5,512 nt of DNA from Pseudomonadota bacterium (GTDB lineage Bacteria > Pseudomonadota > Alphaproteobacteria > Rhizobiales > Kaistiaceae), in assembly GCA_023392225.1 (NCBI GenBank), contig JAEVZM010000393.1:1-5512 (forward strand), given 5' to 3'. Positions 1 through 5,486 of the stretch are shown in pieces; the first letter of the stretch is position 1; every line of letters starts with the position of its first letter. The translations under genes were made by a program, and so were the position numbers. A model generated the notes under the pieces. It was not told the DNA's origin. It searched no databases and worked only from the letters and a program-made list of their open reading frames with translations.

Positions 1-1
1 G

Positions 2-574
2 GTGACCGTCGACCTCGGCCTGTCCGACAGGTTCGTCGATCTCCTGGAGGAAGGATGGGACCTTGCCGTTCGGATCGGCCGCATGCGCGATTCCACCATG
101 GTCGCGCGCCGGATCGCGCCATGCCGGCTGGTCCTTGCCGCCGCGCCCGCCTATCTCGCCGGCCGCGGTACACCGCGGCGCATCGCCGAGCTCGCCGGGC
201 ACAACTGCCTCAGCTACACGCTGCCGACGCCGGCGAACGCCGATCGCTGGCGATTCGGCCCGGACGGGGCGATCGAGGTGCCGGTGTCGGGGACGTTTCG
301 TGCCAACAACGGCGATGCGCTCTGCGAGGCGGCGCTCGCCGGGCTCGGCATCGTCTATCAGCCGACCTTCCTGTTCTCGGATGATCTTCGAGCCGGGCGG
401 CTGGTGCCGATCGTGCTCGACCAACCGCCCTTCCAGTACGCCACCGCCTACGCGGTCTATGCCCCGAGCCGGCATGTGCCGGCCAAGGTGCGGCGCTTCA
501 TCGACTTCCTGGTCGATCGCTGGGCGGGCGTGCCACCGTGGGACGTCGGCCTGCCGCCCGAGATCGCCGGATAG
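2..574 (+). CDS. LysR-type transcriptional regulator, C-terminal effector domain (5' partial)
   Basis: This is the C-terminal 190 residues of a LysR-family DNA-binding regulator. The frame is open at the window edge, so the N-terminal winged helix-turn-helix (about 60 residues), the linker and the start of the effector domain lie outside. The GTG at base 2 is an internal valine and not a start. Visible family features are the opening LSDRFVDLLEEGWDLAVRIG, then residues 41-56 (CRLVLAAAPAYLAGRG pattern), a GDALCEAALAGLGIVYQP stretch that forms the second half of the periplasmic-binding-protein-like fold, and the closing FIDFLVDRW helix. The pattern resembles the CrgA/DmlR-like subgroup of LysR regulators. 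The effector and target genes cannot be read from this fragment, because LysR targets are usually divergent from the 5' end, which is off the window. The gene ends directly against the stop codon of the convergent DUF4424 gene. Confidence 0.93.
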   Translation: MTVDLGLSDRFVDLLEEGWDLAVRIGRMRDSTMVARRIAPCRLVLAAAPAYLAGRGTPRRIAELAGHNCLSYTLPTPANADRWRFGPDGAIEVPVSGTFRANNGDALCEAALAGLGIVYQPTFLFSDDLRAGRLVPIVLDQPPFQYATAYAVYAPSRHVPAKVRRFIDFLVDRWAGVPPWDVGLPPEIAG

Positions 575-1543
575 CTAGGGGCGCGGCGCCGCGATCAGGA
601 TCTCGAGCTCCTGCTCGGGCATGAAGTCGGTGGCCCGCATCTCGAACTGGGTCGGGGAGATCTTCTTCACGTTGGTGCCGCAGAAGCTGACCAGCGCGTC
701 CGGGTCACCCTTGTCGACGACCAGCCGGAAATCGCGGATCGGCGAGGCCCAGTTGTTGGCGGTGGTGAGGTTGTAGCTGACGCGCCGCTCGTCGAGATAG
801 GGATTGTCGTCCCCGGCGATGGCCGCGAGCTTCTTGCGGGCAGCGGCCTCGAAGCTCGAGTCGATGCAGTACTTGTCGCGGTAGGTTCCTTCCCCTTCTC
901 CGAACACCCAGTCGCCGAAGAAGCCGTAGCCGGTCACCGGCCGGTAGCTGTGCTCGACGATCACCTCCTTGCCCGGCGGAAAGGTCTGCTCCCAGTAGAA
1001 GGTGGTCTCGAGCCGCCAGGCCGCTTCGGTGTTGTAGGGGTCGACGATGGCGAGGCCGAGCCGGTTGAGCTCGGACTTGACCGAATCCGACGCACTCTCG
1101 AGGCTCTGGTAGAGGCCGTCGGCGATCGGGTTGAGGGGCAGGCCGAGCCGCTTCACCGTGTCGGTCTGGTCGACACCGAGGGCGGTGACGCGAGCGTCGA
1201 GCTTCGGCGTCACCCGCTTGCCGTCCACCGTGACCGTGAAGTCGACGAAGTTCTCCGACCCGGAGTCGGGCAGGGCGATGTTCATCTCCTCCGGCACCAC
1301 CGCATCGATCGCCGGCAGCGGGAAGGCAACGAGATAGGTCACGGGCGCGTCGGTCCGGTTCCGGAAGCGATAGGCGACCCGCACCGCGTCGGCCGAGACG
1401 TAGAGATCCTCCGCCAGCAGCTCGACCGCTTCGTTGCGCACCAGCTGAAGTCCGCCGGCGCCGAGCTGCGCGGTCGAATCGTTGGCCGCGGCCGGGGTCG
1501 CCGTCGCGGCGAGGGCGACCAGACAGAGAGGCGGGAGCTTCAT
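575..1543 (-). CDS. Secreted DUF4424 family protein
   Basis: The product is 322 residues. Residues 1-20 form a Sec signal peptide (MK, a hydrophobic core LCLVALAATA, then TPAAA before cleavage at about 20/21), so the mature protein, beginning NDSTAQLGAGGLQL, should be periplasmic. That mature start and the following EDLYVSADAVRVAYRFRN and VAFPLPAID segments are what I recognise as DUF4424 (Pfam PF14415). The family's function is unknown to me. The mature part has two cysteines, C226 (YCID) and C288 (SFCG), which could pair as a disulfide. The C-terminal half is rich in beta-strand-like stretches. I chose the ATG at 1543 because it gives a clean signal peptide and has GAAAGG nine bases upstream. 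In-frame starts also exist at 1573 (ATG) and 1582 (GTG), but they add a charged CERP-containing extension. The gene runs divergently from the small membrane protein gene and convergently with the LysR gene. I see no sign of truncation. Confidence 0.88.
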   Translation of the reverse strand: MKLPPLCLVALAATATPAAANDSTAQLGAGGLQLVRNEAVELLAEDLYVSADAVRVAYRFRNRTDAPVTYLVAFPLPAIDAVVPEEMNIALPDSGSENFVDFTVTVDGKRVTPKLDARVTALGVDQTDTVKRLGLPLNPIADGLYQSLESASDSVKSELNRLGLAIVDPYNTEAAWRLETTFYWEQTFPPGKEVIVEHSYRPVTGYGFFGDWVFGEGEGTYRDKYCIDSSFEAAARKKLAAIAGDDNPYLDERRVSYNLTTANNWASPIRDFRLVVDKGDPDALVSFCGTNVKKISPTQFEMRATDFMPEQELEILIAAPRP

Positions 1544-1689
1544 CGATACAGGCCTTTCGCATGGCTTCGGCATGGCGAGCACCTTTCACTATGCCGCAAG
1601 CCGAGGTTAGATGGCGACTATAGCCCGAGTTGTGGCACGGCGCTGCCTGCACTTTGGCCAAATAGAAGAGAGCAACGGAAGGGAGCGAC
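1544..1689. promoter_or_regulatory. Divergent intergenic region, DUF4424 gene / small membrane protein gene
   Basis: These 146 bases must carry the promoters of both flanking genes. On the minus strand TATAGT (1622 down to 1617) matches the -10 consensus TATAAT at five of six bases, but no convincing -35 lies 16-18 bases away. On the plus strand I find no clear promoter. A 10-base perfect palindrome, TTTGGCCAAA, sits at 1653-1662, between the two genes and 27 bases ahead of the plus-strand start codon. The ribosome-binding sequence GGAAGGGAG at 1677-1685 serves the small protein. The existence of promoters here is inferred from gene orientation; their exact positions are uncertain. Confidence 0.5.
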
Positions 1690-1944
1690 ATGGCAAGCGA
1701 GGAAGAGAAGCGCAGGATGGCCGCCGCGATCGAGGATGCCGAGGAGGGTCTGCACGGACGTCTCGACGATCCCGATACGCCGCTCGAGACCGGCCCCCTC
1801 GAGCGCGGCCGCGTCGACGGCGGCCCGACGGCCTCTCGCGAAGGCGGCTATCGCGAGCCCGAGTCGGGATCGCGCATCGCGCTGATCGTCGGCGTCGTTC
1901 TCGCCGTGATCGTGGTGGCGCTGCTGGTGGTCTTTCTCCAATAG
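1690..1944 (+). CDS. Small acidic protein with a C-terminal transmembrane anchor (unrecognised)
   Basis: The product is 84 residues and I do not recognise a family. Residues 1-20 (EEEKRRMAAAIEDAEEG) are charged and probably helical. Residues 21-60 are rich in Gly, Pro, Asp and Arg and look disordered. Residues 63-83 (IALIVGVVLAVIVVALLVVFL) form one strongly hydrophobic helix that ends the protein, leaving only Q84 after it. This is the layout of a tail-anchored inner-membrane protein whose soluble N-terminus stays in the cytoplasm. The start is well supported by GGAAGGGAG at 1677-1685, just upstream of the ATG. The reading frame avoids stops in typical high-GC codons and ends cleanly. It lies 88 bases ahead of the methyltransferase gene on the same strand and may be co-transcribed with it. 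No catalytic or binding motif is visible, so I assign no function. Confidence 0.8.
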   Translation: MASEEEKRRMAAAIEDAEEGLHGRLDDPDTPLETGPLERGRVDGGPTASREGGYREPESGSRIALIVGVVLAVIVVALLVVFLQ

Positions 1945-1950
1945 CCTCTG

Positions 1951-2010
1951 CCGCCGCTTGCGGGCGGAGCATCGCCGCGGTAGCAGCTTCGCCGCCGCGG
2001 CTGGCCGCGG
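1951..2010. repeat. GC-rich leader with a hairpin and three phased GCCGCGG copies
   Basis: The 88-base gap before the methyltransferase gene holds a possible hairpin (CCGCC at 1951-1955 with GGCGG at 1963-1967, 7-base loop) and three copies of GCCGCGG at 1974, 1994 and 2004. The first and third extend to the 10-mer GCCGCGGTAG. The starts are 20 and 10 bases apart, about whole helical turns. In DNA this rich in G and C such matches can arise by chance. The hairpin has no T-run, so it is not a convincing terminator. Confidence 0.35.
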
Positions 2011-2032
2011 TAGGAGAGGGCGGGCGTTCGCG

Positions 2033-2671
2033 ATGCCGGAGGACGAGACGGTTGCCGCCTTCATCCGGAGCCGGCTGGAAGTCCGGCCGGCGCCGGGCGT
2101 GCCGGAGATCCGTCTCCATCAAGCCGGACCCGCGAGCGGTCTCGTGCGGTTCCTCGGGCCGGATGGGGCGTCGCCCTACTGGGCCTATGGCTGGGCCGGC
2201 GGCACCGTGCTCGCACGCTATCTCCTCGCCCATCCCGACAGCGTGGCGGGTCGGGTGGTGCTCGACATCGGCACCGGGTCGGGGATCGTCGCGATCGCCG
2301 CGGCAAAGGCCGGGGCGGCCCGGGTGGAGGCCGTCGACGTCGATCCGATCGCCGTGGTGGCGGCCCGCCTGAATGCGGCGGAGAACGGCGTGATGGTCGA
2401 GGTTCGCGCCAGCGACGGGCTCTCGGGCGGCGTGCCGGCGGTCGACCTGATCACGGTCGGCGACCTGTTCTACGATCCCCGTCTCGCCCGCCGCGCGACG
2501 GCGTTTCTTGCGCTGTGCCGCCAGGCCGGCATCGCCGTGCTGGTCGGTGATCCGCGGCGGCGATACCTGCCGCTGGCGCATCTGCGCGAGCTTGTCGTGG
2601 ATACCGTGCCCGATTTCGAGGGGGGTGCCGGTGTCCCGGCCGGGGGCTTCGCCTTCGATCCCGGCCGGTAG
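2033..2671 (+). CDS. Class I SAM-dependent protein-lysine methyltransferase, METTL20/EtfB-KMT type
   Basis: The product is 212 residues, close to the usual length of bacterial METTL20 homologues. Residues 48-57 (PYWAYGWAGG) form the family's pre-motif. Residues 77-84 (LDIGTGSG) are the glycine-rich SAM-binding motif I. D102 in VDVDP is the likely SAM-ribose acidic residue. Residues 143-148 (GDLFYD) carry the DxFY motif typical of METTL20-type lysine methyltransferases, and GDPRRRYLP (172-180) follows. Characterised family members methylate lysines in the beta subunit of electron-transfer flavoprotein, and an Agrobacterium member has also been reported to act on ribosomal protein L7/L12. The substrate here is inferred from the family; no ETF gene lies in the window. 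The ATG at 2033 follows a GGAGAGGG stretch (2013-2020), though the spacing is long at about 12 bases. The only upstream alternative is a TTG at 1958 that adds an Arg/Ala-rich tail. The enzyme should be cytoplasmic. It is often annotated generically as a methyltransferase. Confidence 0.85.
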   Translation: MPEDETVAAFIRSRLEVRPAPGVPEIRLHQAGPASGLVRFLGPDGASPYWAYGWAGGTVLARYLLAHPDSVAGRVVLDIGTGSGIVAIAAAKAGAARVEAVDVDPIAVVAARLNAAENGVMVEVRASDGLSGGVPAVDLITVGDLFYDPRLARRATAFLALCRQAGIAVLVGDPRRRYLPLAHLRELVVDTVPDFEGGAGVPAGGFAFDPGR

Positions 2672-2688
2672 GGGGACGCGGGCGTCGC
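2672..2688. other. 17-base convergent gap with a small inverted repeat
   Basis: Between the methyltransferase stop and the hss stop lies GACGC-GG-GCGTC (2675-2686), a self-complementary element. Transcripts from both strands run through it, so it could help end transcription from either side. The stem is short and there is no U-tract, so I rate a terminator role as weak. Confidence 0.25.
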
Positions 2689-4125
2689 TCAGCGCACCAG
2701 CACGTTCCGGAACTGCCAGGGATCGGACTCGTCGATGTCCTCGGGGAACAGGCCGGGGCGGTCCTCTAGCGGCGTCCAGTCGGTGTAGTAGCCCTTGACC
2801 GGGCCGAGATAGGGGCGCTGCACCGCGAGGCAGCCGCGATAGTCCATCTCGTCGGTCTCGACGATGCCCATGCTCGGGTTGCGGAGCGCCCAGGCCATGC
2901 CCGCGAGCACGGCGGACGTCACCTGGAGGCCGGTGGCGTTCTGGTAGGGCGCGAGGTCGCGGGTCTCCTCGATCGAGAGCTGCGAGCCGTACCAGTAGGC
3001 GTTCTTGGCGTGGCCGTAGAGCAGCACGCCGAGCTCGTCGATGCCGCGCACGATCTCGTTCTCGTCGAGGATGTGCAGCTTCTCCTGGGCCTTGCCTGCC
3101 CGCCCGAACATCTCGTTGAGCGACAACACGGCGTCGTCCGCGGGGTGGTAGGCATAGTGGCACGTCGGACGGTAGGCCACGGTCTCGCCGTCGCGCACGG
3201 TGAAGTAGTCGGCGATCGAGATCGCCTCGTTGTGGGTGACCAGGAATCCGAACTGCGGCCCGGGCGTCGGGCACCAGGTGCGGACGCGGGTGTTGGCGCC
3301 GGGCTGCAGGAGGTACGCGCCGGCCTTCGAGCCGATCGTCTCCAGCCGTCCATTCTCGGGCAGCCACTTCTCGTGCGTGCCCCAGCCGAGCTCGGCCGGC
3401 TGCAGGCCCTCCGAGATGAAGCCCTCGACCGACCAGGTGTTGACGAACACGTTCATCGGCCGCGGGGTGCGCGAGCACTGGGTGTCGCGCTCGGCGATGT
3501 GGACGCCCTTGACGCCGAGGTCGCGCATCAGCCGCGCCCAGCCCTCGCGGTCATCGGCGCTCGGCTCGGTGAAGGCGTGCCCGGTATCGTTGGCGATGTT
3601 GACCAGCGCCTGCTTGACGAACCACGACACCATGCCGGGATTGGCGCCGCAGCAGGACACCGCTGTGGTGCCGCCGGGATTGCGCGCCTTCTCCTCGCGC
3701 ACGGTGTTGCGGAGCGCGTTGTTGGTCCGCTGCTCAGGGCCCGCCTTGCGGTCGAAATAGAAACCCGGCCAGGGCTCGACCACGGTGTCGATGTAGAGCG
3801 CGCCGAGCTCGCGGGTGAGCCGCATGATGTCGAGCGAGCCGGTATCGACCGAGAGGTTGACGCAGAAGCCCTGGCCGCCGCCGGCGGTGAGCAGCGGGGT
3901 CAGCACCTCACGGAAATTGGCGGGCGTCAGCTCCTCCTGCACGAAACGGATGCCGCGCTCGTCGAGCAGGCGGCGATGATCGTCCTCCGGAGCGATCACC
4001 ACGAAGCGCGCCGGATCGTAGTCGAAATGGCGCTCGATCAGCGGCAGCGTCCCCCTGCCGATCGATCCGAAGCCGATCATCACCAGGGGGCCGTCGATCC
4101 TGCCGTGATTGGGCCAATTCGCCAT
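2689..4125 (-). CDS. hss: Homospermidine synthase (NAD-dependent)
   Basis: The product is 478 residues, about the length of Blastochloris viridis Hss. The enzyme makes sym-homospermidine from two putrescines (or spermidine plus putrescine), using NAD+ as a recycled hydride carrier, in the cytoplasm. Residues 16-24 (MIGFGSIGR) are the Rossmann GxGxxG nucleotide site and V43/I44-APEDDH (45-50) follows the second strand. Residues the literature places in the active site appear conserved by position: D94, E117 (VVEPWPG), N162 (GANPG), E212, W231 (the putrescine cation-pi tryptophan, Trp229 in B. viridis as I recall), E239 and H298 (VTHNE). I chose the ATG at 4125 because GAGGTG (4138 down to 4133) stands seven bases upstream and the length then matches the family. 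A TTG at 4155 would add ten residues with no such site. The gene is divergent from the binding-protein gene, and an 18-base inverted repeat lies 60 bases upstream. It appears intact. Confidence 0.96.
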   Translation of the reverse strand: MANWPNHGRIDGPLVMIGFGSIGRGTLPLIERHFDYDPARFVVIAPEDDHRRLLDERGIRFVQEELTPANFREVLTPLLTAGGGQGFCVNLSVDTGSLDIMRLTRELGALYIDTVVEPWPGFYFDRKAGPEQRTNNALRNTVREEKARNPGGTTAVSCCGANPGMVSWFVKQALVNIANDTGHAFTEPSADDREGWARLMRDLGVKGVHIAERDTQCSRTPRPMNVFVNTWSVEGFISEGLQPAELGWGTHEKWLPENGRLETIGSKAGAYLLQPGANTRVRTWCPTPGPQFGFLVTHNEAISIADYFTVRDGETVAYRPTCHYAYHPADDAVLSLNEMFGRAGKAQEKLHILDENEIVRGIDELGVLLYGHAKNAYWYGSQLSIEETRDLAPYQNATGLQVTSAVLAGMAWALRNPSMGIVETDEMDYRGCLAVQRPYLGPVKGYYTDWTPLEDRPGLFPEDIDESDPWQFRNVLVR

Positions 4126-4184
4126 TTTTCCGCACCTCGTCCGTTGTTTGTTCAATTGCCACGGTTCACATGCGGGATGCGGCA

Positions 4185-4202
4185 GCGCGGGTCAACCCGC
4201 GC
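4185..4202. promoter_or_regulatory. 18-base inverted repeat overlapping a -35-like hexamer, candidate operator for hss
   Basis: GCGCGGGT-CA-ACCCGCGC has perfect 8-base arms around a 2-base centre. On the minus strand the centre reads TTGACC (4195 down to 4190), matching the -35 consensus TTGACA at five of six bases and pointing at hss. A -10 at 17 bases (CATGTG) is poor. A regulator bound here would block this promoter, so an operator is plausible. The promoter itself is less certain. Confidence 0.5.
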
Positions 4203-4259
4203 GCCTGCCTCCGGAGCCGGTAGCGAGGCGACGGGCCCGTCCCATGGGGTGCCCATTTG

Positions 4260-4267
4260 TTGCGCAA
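4260..4267. promoter_or_regulatory. TTGCGCAA palindrome, possible activator site
   Basis: An 8-base perfect palindrome in a locally AT-richer patch, centred about 110 bases before the predicted sigma-54 transcription start. That is within the usual range for enhancer-type activator sites. It does not match the NtrC consensus well, and no partner site is obvious, so the regulator is unknown. Confidence 0.25.
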
Positions 4268-4347
4268 TCACCGCTGCTCGGACTATTCAGGGGATGCCGT
4301 GGCGGACGGGCCGGCCGGCGGCCGGGCGGAATTGCTGCTCAGTTCCA

Positions 4348-4363
4348 TGGCACGTGTCTTGCG
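4348..4363 (+). promoter_or_regulatory. Sigma-54 (RpoN) -24/-12 promoter for the ABC binding-protein gene
   Basis: The sequence TGGCACGTGTCTTGCG matches the sigma-54 consensus TGGCACG-N4-TTGC at all eleven specified bases. The invariant GG (4349-4350) and GC (4361-4362) are exactly ten bases apart. Orientation is toward the transporter gene. Transcription should start near 4373-4375, giving a leader of about 117 bases. Such promoters need an ATP-dependent enhancer-binding activator. Known alphaproteobacterial cases include nitrogen-source genes, so control by nitrogen supply is a reasonable inference but is not shown here. Confidence 0.75.
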
Positions 4364-4442
4364 ACTTTGATTGCCGATTTGGAACCGTTAGCGGATCCCG
4401 GAATGTCGTGTGAGGCGACGGGCGAGTCGATATTGTTCGCGG

Positions 4443-4459
4443 GGCGCGCGGATAGCGCC
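4443..4459 (+). other. Small hairpin in the transporter leader
   Basis: GGCGC (4443-4447) and GCGCC (4455-4459) flank a 7-base loop GCGGATA and end 19 bases before the ribosome-binding site. There is no T-run. It may shape the leader RNA, but a stem this short is common in GC-rich DNA. Confidence 0.2.
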
Positions 4460-4490
4460 TGTGGCGAAGGCAAAAGGCGGAGAGAAGCAA

Positions 4491-5486
4491 ATGAGCATGC
4501 GCAACGGGATGATGGCGGCGCTGGCGGCCGGGTTTGCCGCGGCGTTTTCGGGGCAGGCGCTGGCGCTGGACGAGGTCGTCTTCGGCACCAACTGGGTGGC
4601 GGAGGCCGAGCATGGCGGCTTCTACCAGGCGGTCGCCGACGGCACCTACGAGAAGTACGGCCTGAAGGTGGAGATCATCCCGAAGGCTGACCGGGCGATG
4701 CTGCTCGGCGGCAAGATCAACTTCTACATGGAGGGCAACCTCCTCGGCACGTTCGACGCGGTCCAGAACGATATCCCGATGACCACCGTCGCGGCGATCT
4801 TCCAGAAGGACCCGCAGATCTTCATGACCCACCCCGATGCCGGGGTTAAGAGCTTCGCCGATCTCGCCAAGCTGCCGACGCTGTTCATCGGCGACGACCT
4901 GTTCGTCTCCGGCTGGCAGTGGATGAAGGCCGCTTATCCCGACTTCAAGGACGAGCAGCGCAAGCCCTATCCGTATAATCTCGCCGGCTTCCTTGCCGAC
5001 AAGATGAGCGGCAACCAGGGTTACCTCACCTCCGAGCCCTATGCGGCGGAGCAGGAGGGCGGCTTCACCCCGGACGTGTTCCTGATGGCCGATGCCGGCT
5101 ACACCACCTACTCGACGCTGGTCGCTGGCATGGCCGATTACGTCTCGGCCAATCCCGACGTGACCAAGCGCTTCGTCGAGGCTTCGATCATCGGCTGGTA
5201 CAACTATCTCTACGGCGACAACACCGCCGCCAACGAGCTGATCAAGTCTCAGAACCCCGACATGACCGACGGCCAGATCGCCTTCACCATCGAGAAGATG
5301 AAGGAATATGGCCTGCTCGAATCCGGCGAGGCGCTGGAGAAGGGCATCGGCTGCATGACCGACGCGCAGATCGAGGACTTCTACAAGAAGATGGTCGATG
5401 CCGGCGTGGTCAAGGACGGGCTCGACATCAAGGGCGCCTACACCACCGAGTATGTGTGCCAGGGGCTCGGCATGGACCTCAAGTAG
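4491..5486 (+). CDS. ABC transporter periplasmic substrate-binding protein, NMT1/THI5-like (NitT/TauT class)
   Basis: The product is 331 residues. Residues 1-25 are a Sec signal peptide (R4, hydrophobic AALAAGFAAAFSG, cleavage after A23-L24-A25), so the protein is periplasmic and not a lipoprotein. The mature part has the NMT1-like signature GTNWVAEAEHGGFYQAVADG (32-51), AAIFQKDPQI (101-110), the hinge segment GYLTSEPYA (177-185) and the C-terminal ASIIGWYNYLYGD, MTDGQIAFTIEKMKEYG and GxMTD motifs. Family members bind thiamine precursors, riboflavin, pyrimidines, taurine or similar small molecules; the ligand here is unknown. Two oddities are a shortened loop after P64, where many relatives have a GGPQVN-like motif, and two cysteines (C288, C323) late in the sequence. 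The ATG at 4491 has GGAG at 4479-4482; an in-frame GTG at 4410 would destroy the signal peptide. Permease and ATPase genes are expected beyond the right edge. A sigma-54 promoter lies upstream. Confidence 0.92.
   Translation: MSMRNGMMAALAAGFAAAFSGQALALDEVVFGTNWVAEAEHGGFYQAVADGTYEKYGLKVEIIPKADRAMLLGGKINFYMEGNLLGTFDAVQNDIPMTTVAAIFQKDPQIFMTHPDAGVKSFADLAKLPTLFIGDDLFVSGWQWMKAAYPDFKDEQRKPYPYNLAGFLADKMSGNQGYLTSEPYAAEQEGGFTPDVFLMADAGYTTYSTLVAGMADYVSANPDVTKRFVEASIIGWYNYLYGDNTAANELIKSQNPDMTDGQIAFTIEKMKEYGLLESGEALEKGIGCMTDAQIEDFYKKMVDAGVVKDGLDIKGAYTTEYVCQGLGMDLK

Larger units (their letters stand above)
4126..4490. promoter_or_regulatory. 365-base divergent regulatory region, hss / ABC binding-protein gene
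   Basis: This is the longest non-coding stretch in the window. Reading left to right it holds the hss ribosome-binding site, an 18-base inverted repeat (4185-4202), a CCCATGGG palindrome (4241-4248), a TTGCGCAA palindrome (4260-4267), a GC-rich stem (CCGGCC 4311-4316 with GGCCGG 4320-4325), a sigma-54 promoter (4348-4363), a 5-base-pair hairpin (4443-4459) in the predicted leader, and the ribosome-binding site GGAG (4479-4482). I looked for TPP and FMN riboswitch core motifs, because NMT1-like transporters can be under such control, and saw none. Open frames crossing this region on the plus strand continue as antisense of hss and are not convincing genes. Confidence 0.7.

Noticed and set aside
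1633..1647. Second sigma-54-like sequence TGGCACGGCGCTGCC before the small protein gene
   Set aside because: The GG and GC are nine rather than ten bases apart, and the -12 part reads CTGC rather than TTGC. One base off in spacing is usually inactive.
950..1885. Plus-strand open frame opposite the DUF4424 gene
   Set aside because: It covers the promoter region and opposes a gene with a signal peptide and recognisable family. Its predicted protein has no coherent motif.
1607..3478. Very long minus-strand open frame spanning the small protein, the methyltransferase and part of hss
   Set aside because: It overlaps three well-supported genes in other frames. Its product is dominated by Arg/Ala/Pro, as expected of a shadow in high-GC DNA.
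4311..4325. GC-rich stem CCGGCC-GGC-GGCCGG as a terminator
   Set aside because: It has no T-run on either side and lies between divergent genes, where no terminator is needed.
3010..4413. Long open frame on the plus strand, antisense to hss
   Set aside because: It lies opposite a clear, intact hss gene. Its composition is that of a GC-rich shadow frame, with no recognisable motif or ribosome-binding site.
4374..4490. Riboswitch (TPP or FMN) in the transporter leader
   Set aside because: The conserved core motifs of these riboswitches are not visible on the transcribed strand, and the leader is short.
4403..4690. Upstream open frame starting at ATG 4403 in the leader
   Set aside because: It runs out of frame far into the binding-protein gene without a stop, has no good ribosome-binding site and looks like a shadow.
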